Below, one piece after another: positions 28,177-38,209 of a DNA stretch of 64,000 nt. The translations under genes and the position numbers were made by a program. The stretch is from Microcaldota archaeon. Lineage in GTDB: Archaea; Micrarchaeota; Micrarchaeia; Anstonellales; J096. The notes beneath the pieces were generated by a model. That model searched no databases. It was not told the origin of the DNA and saw only the letters and a list, made by a program, of their open reading frames with translations. Position 1 is the first letter of the stretch, and the number at the start of each line of letters is the position of its first letter. The stretch spans positions 1 through 64,000 of the forward strand of contig WAMF01000018.1 of the NCBI GenBank assembly GCA_015522475.1. Direction: 5' to 3'.

Positions 28177-29730
28177 CTAACTCTTTTTATTGCCTTTCTG
28201 CTTGCCTTTTTTGATTGACGAAGGGCCTTTTTGGCCGCCGCTTTTTTCTTGCGCCTCTATCTTTTCCATTCTCTTCAAGTTCTTGCTTACAGCCTCTTTT
28301 TGCTTAAGTTGTTTGACTACCTGTTTTATATTTGTGTTGGTCGGACCTGCATTTTGGCTCTGCTCCTTCATTAAGGAGAGATCTTGCGTATTTGACTGTG
28401 TGTTTGACTGTGTGCCTGGCCGTGTAGCGGGTTGCGCAACTGATTTGGATTCAGATGTGGTTAATAGAGCTCGACGTTTATTCCCACTATAAAGCCAGTA
28501 AATACCCCCCGAGGTAAAGAGGTTTGAGAAGAGGATGACGAGGACAGTAAACGCTTCCAACAGATCCATATATGGCTTGATAAGCATATTACCGCCGACG
28601 ATATCTGGCAGAATAGTCACAACAACTATAGCTGCTAATCCACGAGGAATCATTACAGCCGCGAACCATGAAACGAACTCGCTGGTAGATGGATAAAGAA
28701 GCTTAAAGATGCCATAACGGACGAGTATAAATAAAATGCTCACGACAATCGAGAGGATGAGCACAGCCCATGAAATGTTATTCAGAGACAAAAGCAAACC
28801 CGTCAGCACAAAGAGGAAGGTACGTATAAAGAATGTTATCTCCATATCAAAATTCTTTATCTCCGCTATAAGCAGCTTGTATATTTCACCCCTAAGACCA
28901 CCCAAGTAAGAAAAATAACGCTCGACGCTGCCGAAGTTGCCTAGGAGGATGCCAAATACAAATATGGCAAAGCCTCCACTACCACCCGTTCTCTGAGTAA
29001 GCACATATAGAAAAAGCATTATAGCTACGGTGAGCATGTATGAGAACTTATGCGTTTCAACTCTACTGAACAGCCATATCCACGACGCAAAACCTATTAA
29101 GCCCATTATAAGCGAGACTGAGATGTAACGAACGATCAGAATTATGGGATCTGTTGCTTGTGGAGAGGCAGAAGAGCCATAAAGCAATATATTAATCGTC
29201 ATAAGCGAAAAAACAACGACAAAGATATCTGTCAGCGTGGATTCTATAGACAACACAGTCTTCGTGTCCTCATCTACATCTGCACCTTCTAGAAGAGCAA
29301 TGACTATAGCTGAGCTCACGCCGCCGACGATGAAGCCTGCTAACAAAGCAACTAAAACGGGTACGTTGAAAAACAAACTGAAAAGGCCTGCAGCGACGCC
29401 GGCTGAGACTAGATACACTAGTGTCGTAAACAGCGTTGCCTTCCCAACCTCCTCTACAATGTTGCTAAGATTCAAACCCAAACCAGCATCGAACAGAAGG
29501 AAGATCAAAGCCAAAGTGGACATGAAAGGGGCTAAAGACCGAATAAGTGAGCCATAATCTGTGTTTACTAGATGGAAGATTGGACCTATAAGCAAGCCGA
29601 AGATAACAAGAACAATCACTTGGCTCAGCTTCGTTTTTTGAAAGATTTCGAGGGCTATGAAGCCAAGAGTGAGTATGAAAGCTATGAGGAAAATCACTTC
29701 CAACATGCTTTTGCCGTTGTCTGCAATCAA
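28177..29730 (-). CDS. CPA-family cation:proton antiporter
   Basis: About 12 TM helices; LLFDAGLGLNL, GGVSSAIVIALLEGADVDEDTKTVLSIESTLTDIF, MIPRGLAAIVV; low-complexity hydrophilic tail. Confidence 0.9.
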   Translation of the reverse strand: MIADNGKSMLEVIFLIAFILTLGFIALEIFQKTKLSQVIVLVIFGLLIGPIFHLVNTDYGSLIRSLAPFMSTLALIFLLFDAGLGLNLSNIVEEVGKATLFTTLVYLVSAGVAAGLFSLFFNVPVLVALLAGFIVGGVSSAIVIALLEGADVDEDTKTVLSIESTLTDIFVVVFSLMTINILLYGSSASPQATDPIILIVRYISVSLIMGLIGFASWIWLFSRVETHKFSYMLTVAIMLFLYVLTQRTGGSGGFAIFVFGILLGNFGSVERYFSYLGGLRGEIYKLLIAEIKNFDMEITFFIRTFLFVLTGLLLSLNNISWAVLILSIVVSILFILVRYGIFKLLYPSTSEFVSWFAAVMIPRGLAAIVVVTILPDIVGGNMLIKPYMDLLEAFTVLVILFSNLFTSGGIYWLYSGNKRRALLTTSESKSVAQPATRPGTQSNTQSNTQDLSLMKEQSQNAGPTNTNIKQVVKQLKQKEAVSKNLKRMEKIEAQEKSGGQKGPSSIKKGKQKGNKKS

Positions 29731-29983
29731 TTAAAAAGGTTTTGGATTGCTGTTTTGGATTACTGTATTGAAGATATTGGCAGAGTGCTACCGTACTTTA
29801 CTTTACCTTTGGTCTAAACGGGATATAATAAGTACATTGCCACCATCCCCTACATCGTTTTTCGCCTTTCCCCTACTCAACCGCTCAATAAAAGATCAGT
29901 CAATATAACTCACACTCAAGTTCTATAGGGGAACGCCAAAAACTATGAGAGCTTTAAAAATCTTTTTATTCAAAGGAGCATGA

Positions 29984-31648
29984 ATGCCAGGGGCCATTAC
30001 ACCACAGAAAAAGCCGAAGGGCGGGAATTTAGCAGATGCCAAGAAATACTATGACTTAGCTGAAGAGTACTTCGACAGACGCGACTACGAAAAGGCCATA
30101 GAAAATTACAACATGGCTATACTCCTTAATCCCCTTTTCTCAGAGGCATACTTTGGAAGAGCCCTCTCGTACTACAAGCTTAAAGAATATGACAAGGCCA
30201 TAGCAGACTACACAAAGACGCTAGAGCTCGATCCTAAGAATCCCATCATATACAACAACAGAGGAGATTCATATTATAGAAAAGGTGACTTCGTAGCAGC
30301 AATAAAAGACTATGACAAGGCCATCATGCTCAACCCTAACTACATGAAAGCTTATTACAATCGTGGCCTCTGCTATGCGTCTCTCGAGCAATACGACAAA
30401 GCTGTCGAAGATTTTTCAAAGGTCATAGAGCTCCGCCCAGATTTCGCCGAAGCATACCACTTAAGAGGATTAGCCAAGGAGTACAGCGACGATTTAGATG
30501 GGGCAATAGACGATTACAAAAAAGCGCTTGAACTTAAGCCTGATTTGATGGAAGCTAAAGCCCACCTCGACGCCGCAAAGGCCAAACTTGAGCAAGGTGG
30601 AGAAGGTGGAGAAGGCGGCGGCGAAGGCAAAAAGAACCAAATCCAAATGGTAGAAAGGCCCAAGACAAACTTTAAAGATGTAGCGGGCATGGAGAAAATA
30701 AAAGAGAAGATTCGTGAGTCTATAATTTACCCTCTTCAAAATCCAGAGTTGGCTAGAGAATATGGTAAATTTGGTGGTGGGGGTATCCTCCTATATGGAC
30801 CGCCAGGTTGTGGTAAAACATACATCGTCAAAGCAGCAGCAGGCGAAATAGGTTGTGCTTTCATAAATGCCAAGCTCAGTGATTTATTGGATATGTACGT
30901 CGGCAACACCGAGAAGAATATACACAAGGTGTTCGAGCTAGCTAGGAAAAATGCGCCTTCCATCGTGTTCTTCGACGAGATTGATGCTATAGGTGCGAGA
31001 AGAGGTGAAGGACAGCAAAGCCAAGCCATGCGCATGGCTGTCAACCAACTTCTCTACGAAATGGATGGTATAGAAGCCAATAACCAAAATGTTCTTGTCT
31101 TAGCAGCTACCAACGCCCCTTGGGATGTCGATCCGGCCTTGAGAAGAAGTGGCCGTTTCACAGACGCCATATATATACCCGAGCCAGACTTCAAAAGCAG
31201 GCGCGAAATCTTCAGGATCCATTCAAAACACCGCTTTATAGCTAAGCACATAGCATGGAACCGCTTAGCTTTAGCAACCACAGGTTATTCAGCAGCTGAT
31301 ATAAAGGCCATATGCGACGACGCGGCTACATATCCATGGAAGGAAGCACAACTCAAAGGCAAGAAGAGGCCCATAAAAACGGGCGACTTCGTAAGGGCCA
31401 TATGGAAAAGAAAAAGTTCACTGTCTCCCTGGTACGGGCAAGCAAACAAGCAAATAGGTAAACAAGAGGAGGTCTCATGGATCGACGGTAAGAAGCACGT
31501 CCGCTACATAGAGAGTAAGCTTGGTCCCGAAGAGAGAGAGCAATTTGCACCCCTTCTAAAGGAAATAAAGCATAGGAATGGCATTATGTACAAAATAAGC
31601 ACCACCCTTATAAAATACCTTGCGCTTATTTTACCCATTCCGTTCTAA
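29984..31648 (+). CDS. TPR-repeat protein fused to a classic AAA ATPase
   Basis: About five TPRs (e.g. PIIYNNRGDSYYRKGDFVAAIKDYDKAIMLNPNY) followed by LLYGPPGCGKTYIVKAAAGE, VFFDEIDAIGARRG, ATNAPWDVDPALRRSGRF. Confidence 0.93.
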   Translation: MPGAITPQKKPKGGNLADAKKYYDLAEEYFDRRDYEKAIENYNMAILLNPLFSEAYFGRALSYYKLKEYDKAIADYTKTLELDPKNPIIYNNRGDSYYRKGDFVAAIKDYDKAIMLNPNYMKAYYNRGLCYASLEQYDKAVEDFSKVIELRPDFAEAYHLRGLAKEYSDDLDGAIDDYKKALELKPDLMEAKAHLDAAKAKLEQGGEGGEGGGEGKKNQIQMVERPKTNFKDVAGMEKIKEKIRESIIYPLQNPELAREYGKFGGGGILLYGPPGCGKTYIVKAAAGEIGCAFINAKLSDLLDMYVGNTEKNIHKVFELARKNAPSIVFFDEIDAIGARRGEGQQSQAMRMAVNQLLYEMDGIEANNQNVLVLAATNAPWDVDPALRRSGRFTDAIYIPEPDFKSRREIFRIHSKHRFIAKHIAWNRLALATTGYSAADIKAICDDAATYPWKEAQLKGKKRPIKTGDFVRAIWKRKSSLSPWYGQANKQIGKQEEVSWIDGKKHVRYIESKLGPEEREQFAPLLKEIKHRNGIMYKISTTLIKYLALILPIPF

Positions 31649-31857
31649 GTTGGTCGTCTTTAACATTTTAAACATTTTAAGAAGACTTAAAGATAGGACA
31701 CTTTAAGGACATTTTGGAAAAATTGTTGGTAGAGGCAAAGGTAAAAAAGACAAAAGAGGGCTGAGCAGAACTAGCGCATTTTTAATCGTGGGTCAGGTTT
31801 CTATGCCTTCTATGTTTCCCATTATGTGAGCTTCAATCTTCATTCAGCTCCATTCAG

Positions 31858-33201
31858 CTATTCACTTATACTCATTTTAGAACGCCTTTCTAATCTAAAA
31901 CGATGAGCATGCTCCCCTAAAAAGATTGCTCTGTATGCTCGTGGGTTCTTCACCTTAAGCACATGTTTTAGGTTATAGTCGGAGAGTTTAAAGCCCTCTT
32001 TATATCGCTGGCTCCTGTCTCTGAGCTTGGATAGGTACATAGATGGTATCTTCAGCATTTTGTGCAGTTTTTCTGGCCAAGGGTAGAGAAGCTCTTTTAA
32101 GGGCAAAAAGACGTGTTCCGCTCCCTTGCTCAAAGCCAAGCGCTCTAAAGCAGTATAACCCTTTTCATCCCTTTGAAGGAGAGCTTTTTCAAGGTAGTCG
32201 CTCGTCGTCATCAAAAGCAACTTTGTCAACGGGATTCTCTCGTATGTTTTTATGATGGCCTCCAAATCCGCGCCCACCTTTAGAAGGTTTACTCTCTTCC
32301 AATCAAGCTCAGCCAAGCCAGAAGACGGCAGAGAAGGAAGGCTTTGTTCTATCAAAGGTTTATTGTTGACAAACCAGCGCAGCCTTACCTGCACATAGGG
32401 GGGATAAACAAATGTATGCTCAGACGTGCGCGCCCACTTCTGCTCGGCTCTATTGAAAAAGAAAGACATTGAACTCCCAAAAGGGGCTGGGGCAAGAGCA
32501 GCTTCTACCTTTTTATAGTGCTCTTCAACAATATCCTTCAGACTTTCGCTCGTAAAGCGGTTCAAGTAGAGGTGATAAAAAGCAAAGAAATTCACATCAA
32601 GAGGTGAGGGCAAAGCAGTGGTTAAAGAGAATAAGAAATTGGCCCGCGAATCTCTAGCAAAAAACAAGTTAAACACTGAATTGTAATATTCTTGAAGTGT
32701 AACATAGTTTTGCGTTAGCGCTGCTTCCAGATTCAGGCCCGCAAAATAAGAGTAAAGTATCGCTAATTTTTCTAGGGTTTCTTTTTCCATCTCTGTAGGC
32801 AGAGAAGGCATTCCTTCTCTCCCTGTACGATAACCCCTACCATTTTCTATTCCGTTCTCCATTTCCTCCAAGTCCATAGGAATAGCAAAATTAAGCCCCA
32901 TGACAATTTCAGAAAACAAGCTCCTTATGAAGGTGGGAAGTTTTCCTACATTGTTAACACGCACATAGACACCCTCGCTGTTCTGCACATAGTAAGGTTG
33001 AGCCCCATCAAGTGCATCTCCTTCAATAACAAAACATTCTTTTGTGCTTCCCCCTCTTGTGCTTCCCTCTTTTCCTTCCATTTCCAGCCCTCGTAGAAAC
33101 TCCTCTTCTGGCAAAAGAGGCTTAGCGCCCGACGATTCCTCAAATCTCATCTTTAGCTCATCTATTACTTTCCTCTTCTCATCATCTTTCATGTATATCA
33201 C
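31858..33201 (-). CDS. hypothetical protein
   Basis: 447-aa open frame, ATG start, no recognised motif. Confidence 0.6.
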   Translation of the reverse strand: MIYMKDDEKRKVIDELKMRFEESSGAKPLLPEEEFLRGLEMEGKEGSTRGGSTKECFVIEGDALDGAQPYYVQNSEGVYVRVNNVGKLPTFIRSLFSEIVMGLNFAIPMDLEEMENGIENGRGYRTGREGMPSLPTEMEKETLEKLAILYSYFAGLNLEAALTQNYVTLQEYYNSVFNLFFARDSRANFLFSLTTALPSPLDVNFFAFYHLYLNRFTSESLKDIVEEHYKKVEAALAPAPFGSSMSFFFNRAEQKWARTSEHTFVYPPYVQVRLRWFVNNKPLIEQSLPSLPSSGLAELDWKRVNLLKVGADLEAIIKTYERIPLTKLLLMTTSDYLEKALLQRDEKGYTALERLALSKGAEHVFLPLKELLYPWPEKLHKMLKIPSMYLSKLRDRSQRYKEGFKLSDYNLKHVLKVKNPRAYRAIFLGEHAHRFRLERRSKMSISE

Positions 33202-33267
33202 CCTGAGTAGATACGTCCTATTTCCAATAGCTTCTCCAACAATTCCAACAAACAGTTTAAAAATAAT

Positions 33268-36200
33268 ATGGTGTCAAAAAGAGCATATTTAAAAACACAT
33301 CCATCCCTATATTTTCATAGGTGCAAGCCTATGGAGACACAAAAACAATTTGACAGTTATAATGGGCGAGAAATTAGAAAGCATGATAAGCATATGAGAT
33401 TAAGATTAAGGCTAGCAAAGCCTCCTGAAGCCACTGCAAGCAAAAGACAGACGCCAGAAAATACAACGGGAACATTAGAGGCGCCAAAAACGGGAAATAA
33501 AAGCATAAAGGAAAAACTCTTCTACCTCTTCTTGGCAGGTTGGCTTTCAGCTTTTCCTCTAGCAACAACGGCTATGGCAAAAACGGGAAGCACAGCTAGC
33601 ACAGCCTCGCCATCCGTTGGCCAAGCCCTAAATGAAGAGAAAAAAGCTAATGAGCTCATAAAGTGGGCTGACGAAGAGGAAAAAAGCCTTCAGGCGTGGG
33701 AAAGCAATCTCAAAGCCTTCATATACAACACGCCATGGAACTCGCGTGACTATGTCTATAGGGCAAGCAGGCTCGACGACATAGAACAAAGCTTTTACAA
33801 CATAACAAGCAACTACGTACAATTCAAAAAGCGGCCAAAGATACTTGACACACTCAGCTTTCTCAGAGACAGAGCGAGGGAAATAGAACATGCATTCTCT
33901 TCATACGAATCCATCCTAAAAGGAAGGGCCTACAGTAAAAAGGGTGTCAAAACACTAGAAAAAGCCTATGCCAAAATTTTCGCACTGCTTCGCAAGCACG
34001 ATATTCGCCGACGTTCAATAGCAAGAATGCTCTTTCTCTTCCTTCAGCCGGAGGAGATTCAAAGATGGGAAAAGGGCAAGCTCTCTACGCGCGGCCTATT
34101 AAAAACCATATCCTTCACATCCAACATCACATCAGCCATAAAGACCCTCAATGGCTTCCTCAAGATAGATGGCCTTCAGATTAAACGCGTTGAGGAGCTG
34201 TTTGGCAAAGATAGGGCCTCGCTCATAGACTATGCAAGCTATATAAACCTCGGCACCATTGAAAAAATAAGTTTAGCTTCTACGCTCGAGAGCTTACATT
34301 GGCAGCTCAATCCCACATCAGTATTGGCATTCCTAAAAAGCTTAGAAGGCATTCAAGATGTATCCGTGAGAGTGGCTATGATTAAGTACGTGCTGCCTGT
34401 AGTTGCAGCAAGTTATGTAGATCCCGCGGATGTATATAGAGTTAGCTCGACAGTAGCAAACTTCGCCGCCCAAATAGACGGGCAGAACGCGCCCCACTTA
34501 GCCGTCGAATACATAATGTATACTTCCCACATGCTGAAGAGCGTTTATCCAACAACAGAAGAACTTAGAAGAGAAACGCTCAAAGAAATGCCAGCTAGCC
34601 TTTATACATGGCAAAACGTACCCACTCAAATGCAAAGGGCATGGAGCTTTTCTTCATACGGAATAGCCGGCCAACTCATAAGTAGAAAAACAACCCTTTC
34701 TGCAAACGCGGTGCTGCCTCCAGAGAGTGTGGACAATGGAACAGTCTTCAAAAGCAACACAACCATCAAAGCTGAGATGCACGAACCACTTGTAAGTGTA
34801 GACATAACAAAGCCTTATACATACAGCTATAGATGGAGCTCTGCTTACAATATATACGCACTCCAACCGCCACCCCAGTACTACCCTATGGGCGGCATTG
34901 TATTCACGTCGCATGCAGATATGGGCGCTAGTTATGAAAGAGATAGATCATTAGAAGTGAGAAACGGCGAGATAAAAAGGACAGAGAGCGACATGCTCTC
35001 ATGGCAAACCCATGTAAAAGAAGATGAAAGGACAGACGCCAATGCGAATATAAACTGGACATATTCTGCAAGTTCAGTAACCGATACCACAAGCCAAGTG
35101 GGCTCATCCACTTCATTGCACGAGTTCACAGGTGAGGCAAACGCTTATGAAGCTTTCAACAGAGGCACAATGAGCGCTTCGTTCTTTTACAACGAAAATC
35201 AAAGCCCCATAGAGGGAAGCTATTCTACATACGCTTCCATGAATGGAGCTTTCCCCTCCATAAATGCCTCGACAAACTACAGACGAGAAGAGAATGAAAA
35301 GCACAACTTAGACGGCAGTGTGAAAACAGCAGAAGAAGAAGGCAAGGTAGAGATGGTTGCCAACGCGCCATTCATATGGCCCGATTACTTTCTATTCACG
35401 GGCCTACAGACAGACTATAGCTCTACAATAAGCCAATTTCCCGGTGCCGTAACAGACGCGCCCTTGAAAGGGCATAGAGAAGAGCTGGGATGGAACGGTA
35501 AAAAGGCGAAGATCAGTGGGGGCCAAAGTTTCATAGAAAGCGACGATAAAAAGCAAGAGACTGGTTACGTAGAAGGCGGAAACGCAAAGACATGGGGCGT
35601 CGGCTTATACAGTGGCAACGTTAACATGGATGAATATGGGGTGAACGAAGGACAGCCTCCTGCACAAGTCGAAGCAGGCTATATACATAACACCGCTAAT
35701 TCCCAAACGGTTCTGCGCGGTGGCAGCAAAAACGGCGACGCCAACATATACGGAAAACATGCCAATGACACTTCACACATAGAAGGCCAAGCAAGCAAAA
35801 AAGGCAAAAAAGGAAGTGTTGCAGTACTCGCTCAAGGCAACATCTCGTCATATATAACTCATGGTTCGGTGTACGCCGAATACAGCAATGAGAGGGATGT
35901 AGAAAGCTCAGCCATTCAAGCAAATGGAAATGTAGGAGAATGGATAGTCGGCACTTCCTACGCTCACTTGTCTAACTCAGCCAACCATGCAAGACAGAGC
36001 AGCTTCACAGCATATGGAGGAAACGGCACACTGACGGCCATGGTTGGTGAAGCGAATGAGAGCAGCCCAAACAGGGATAAAACATACACACGCTATGGCG
36101 CGCTTCTCGACTATAGATGGGGCAAGGCACAAGGAGATACATTGGGGAATGAAGGCCTAGGCGCTATATACAAGAGAAACCAATTCTACGGCTTGTTATT

Positions 36201-37113
36201 GGGCGGCAGCTTAGACTTAGGTAAGCACTGGACAATCACTGCCCACGCTAGACACATGTTCATGCCCACACATCCCACTCTTTTAGCTACAGAAGTGCAG
36301 AAAAGAGAGCCCGTGTTGTTAGATATAGGCGCATATTCTAGGAGCTCGACGGGCACCGCTAGAGGAGGGGGCATATGGTTATATACCGGAAGCGCAGATT
36401 ACTCTTGGTTTGTCTTCGGTAGTTATGCTGTTGACTACACTTCGCTCAACACGTTTACATACTTTTCGCAAAGTGGTATGAACAGCAGTTCTGCCTTAGA
36501 CGAGCTATTCAAGCCCCTTGCAAGCCTCGACACACAGAGAGAGCTTATACGAAATCTTGAGTTGGCAACGGGCTGGCAGCTCTACAACTACTCCCAATTC
36601 GGCAACTGGAGAGGAAACAGAAAGCGCATAAAATATTGGTACTCAAATAGCAGTGATTGGATGGCAGCTAGATGGCTCTATTCGAAGGACTTCAAAAACA
36701 ATAAAGGGTATGCCGCCATACTTGACTGGTGGCATATATATCAAGAATATGACCTCGTTGAAACAAGAGACCTAAAGTTATTCAGAGATAAAGGCCATAA
36801 AGAAGGCGTGGAGCTGAAATGGGGGCAGTACACCTTGGCGAGACCTAGACCCTTCTATCCTATAGACTTCATGGGCCAAAACATCTTTTCACTCTCTGCC
36901 TATTACGAAAGCCACACATATAACCCTACATACAAAGGATGGGCGCGCATCGAAGGCTTCGGCAAGCTATTATTTGCTCACCAAGAAAACTACACGACAA
37001 GCGGCATATGGAAAGCCAAAAACTGGCGTCTTGGCGTTAAGCTAAAGGCAAGCATAGATATGCTGGGGAGGCTATGGAGAAAAACGTGGCACATTCTCTT
37101 TGGAAGATGGTAG
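33268..37113 (+). CDS. large exported protein: signal/TM, alpha-helical N-terminal half, beta-barrel-like C-terminal half
   Basis: 1281-aa ORF; hydrophobic LFYLFLAGWLSAFPLATTAMA near the N-terminus; residues from about 430 on show alternating polar/aromatic strands (e.g. YGLLLGGSLDLGKHWTITAHARHMF; GGGIWLYTGSADYSWFVFGSYAVDYT); no C-terminal TM helix. Confidence 0.8.
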   Translation: MVSKRAYLKTHPSLYFHRCKPMETQKQFDSYNGREIRKHDKHMRLRLRLAKPPEATASKRQTPENTTGTLEAPKTGNKSIKEKLFYLFLAGWLSAFPLATTAMAKTGSTASTASPSVGQALNEEKKANELIKWADEEEKSLQAWESNLKAFIYNTPWNSRDYVYRASRLDDIEQSFYNITSNYVQFKKRPKILDTLSFLRDRAREIEHAFSSYESILKGRAYSKKGVKTLEKAYAKIFALLRKHDIRRRSIARMLFLFLQPEEIQRWEKGKLSTRGLLKTISFTSNITSAIKTLNGFLKIDGLQIKRVEELFGKDRASLIDYASYINLGTIEKISLASTLESLHWQLNPTSVLAFLKSLEGIQDVSVRVAMIKYVLPVVAASYVDPADVYRVSSTVANFAAQIDGQNAPHLAVEYIMYTSHMLKSVYPTTEELRRETLKEMPASLYTWQNVPTQMQRAWSFSSYGIAGQLISRKTTLSANAVLPPESVDNGTVFKSNTTIKAEMHEPLVSVDITKPYTYSYRWSSAYNIYALQPPPQYYPMGGIVFTSHADMGASYERDRSLEVRNGEIKRTESDMLSWQTHVKEDERTDANANINWTYSASSVTDTTSQVGSSTSLHEFTGEANAYEAFNRGTMSASFFYNENQSPIEGSYSTYASMNGAFPSINASTNYRREENEKHNLDGSVKTAEEEGKVEMVANAPFIWPDYFLFTGLQTDYSSTISQFPGAVTDAPLKGHREELGWNGKKAKISGGQSFIESDDKKQETGYVEGGNAKTWGVGLYSGNVNMDEYGVNEGQPPAQVEAGYIHNTANSQTVLRGGSKNGDANIYGKHANDTSHIEGQASKKGKKGSVAVLAQGNISSYITHGSVYAEYSNERDVESSAIQANGNVGEWIVGTSYAHLSNSANHARQSSFTAYGGNGTLTAMVGEANESSPNRDKTYTRYGALLDYRWGKAQGDTLGNEGLGAIYKRNQFYGLLLGGSLDLGKHWTITAHARHMFMPTHPTLLATEVQKREPVLLDIGAYSRSSTGTARGGGIWLYTGSADYSWFVFGSYAVDYTSLNTFTYFSQSGMNSSSALDELFKPLASLDTQRELIRNLELATGWQLYNYSQFGNWRGNRKRIKYWYSNSSDWMAARWLYSKDFKNNKGYAAILDWWHIYQEYDLVETRDLKLFRDKGHKEGVELKWGQYTLARPRPFYPIDFMGQNIFSLSAYYESHTYNPTYKGWARIEGFGKLLFAHQENYTTSGIWKAKNWRLGVKLKASIDMLGRLWRKTWHILFGRW

Positions 37114-37135
37114 GAATGTGGTTTAGAGGGAAATC

Positions 37136-38119
37136 ATGAGTAAAAAAGATAGCAAAGAGGAAGATTTGCTAAATTTGGAGAATAATATGAAACAGCTCTT
37201 AGAAGAAATTAGAAGTAACAAACTTGCTATAGATAAACTTAGCAATGAAATGCTTGTGAATATAACGATAAATCCTTATGATTTCAACATCGCAAAAAAA
37301 TCCCTTCTTGCAATCTATAGGCGGGAGGAGATAGAGCTCTTAAAGGAAAGCCTTAAAAGTCCCTTTAAGAGCGTTAGAGACCTTGCGAAGACATTCATAA
37401 AAAAGTTAGAGAAAAAGGTGGGAAAAGACCCTATAGAACTCGCCATATCCTCTGTCTTGATACGAGAAGCGTTTCAGGGCCTCGAGCGGGTTTTAGAAGA
37501 AGATGACATAGACGCCCTTGCAAAAATAGGGCGAGAGAGTAAGCACAAAGGCGTAAAGACGCTTGCTTGGGCACTTCATCTAGAGAGTTACTTTGACGTG
37601 TATAATCTGCTAGCCCACTATGCAAAGCTAGGTACACAACTTAGTGGAGGTTTCTTAACATTGTTAGACGCATTGAAGGGAGATGAAAAAGTACTAGACG
37701 ACTTAAAAGACAAGTATGTATACTTAAAAATTGTGGCCACTGTAGGCAAGGAAAACACTGCCGAGAAAGCAGTGGATCTCTTAGCACAATCTGAACACAT
37801 TGAGCAGAACTTGAAGAGAAGTATATTAGAAGATGTTGCCAAATATGCAGAAAACAAATCTGTGAAAGAAAAAGCAAAGGCGAAAATAATTGAGATTACC
37901 AAACTCAAAAGCAACAGTTCATCCAAAGAGAACGGCCCAGATGGCCCCAGCATAATAGAAGACAAGGGTGTGCTCTTAAACGGCGCTTCAGAAACAAACC
38001 GTGCCTTTAAAGGGAAGATCAAAAACCATCCAAAACAATTAGGCCCAAACGACTCAAACATAGCGAACAAAACGTCCGACAAAGCAAAAAAAGCAAGGAA
38101 ACAAACAAGTAACGAGTAG
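37136..38119 (+). CDS. hypothetical alpha-helical (HEAT-like) protein
   Basis: Helical, charged; RREEIELLKESLKSPFKSVRDLAKTFIKKLEKKVG; 22 nt downstream of the large exported protein. Confidence 0.6.
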   Translation: MSKKDSKEEDLLNLENNMKQLLEEIRSNKLAIDKLSNEMLVNITINPYDFNIAKKSLLAIYRREEIELLKESLKSPFKSVRDLAKTFIKKLEKKVGKDPIELAISSVLIREAFQGLERVLEEDDIDALAKIGRESKHKGVKTLAWALHLESYFDVYNLLAHYAKLGTQLSGGFLTLLDALKGDEKVLDDLKDKYVYLKIVATVGKENTAEKAVDLLAQSEHIEQNLKRSILEDVAKYAENKSVKEKAKAKIIEITKLKSNSSSKENGPDGPSIIEDKGVLLNGASETNRAFKGKIKNHPKQLGPNDSNIANKTSDKAKKARKQTSNE

Positions 38120-38209
38120 TAAGAGAGCGAGCCAAAAGCTAAGAGATACGAAAAAGCACACACTATAAAGGCGAAAATCCTTTAAAGCCTTCAATACAAG
38201 TAGGGCGGC

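Noticed and set aside
28395-28440. Tandem TTTGACTGTGTG repeats
   Set aside because: Low-complexity TQSNTQSNTQ tail of the antiporter; too short to treat as a separate element.
37618-38163. 181-aa minus-strand ORF
   Set aside because: Antisense to the HEAT-like protein; Ser/Phe/Leu-rich shadow composition.
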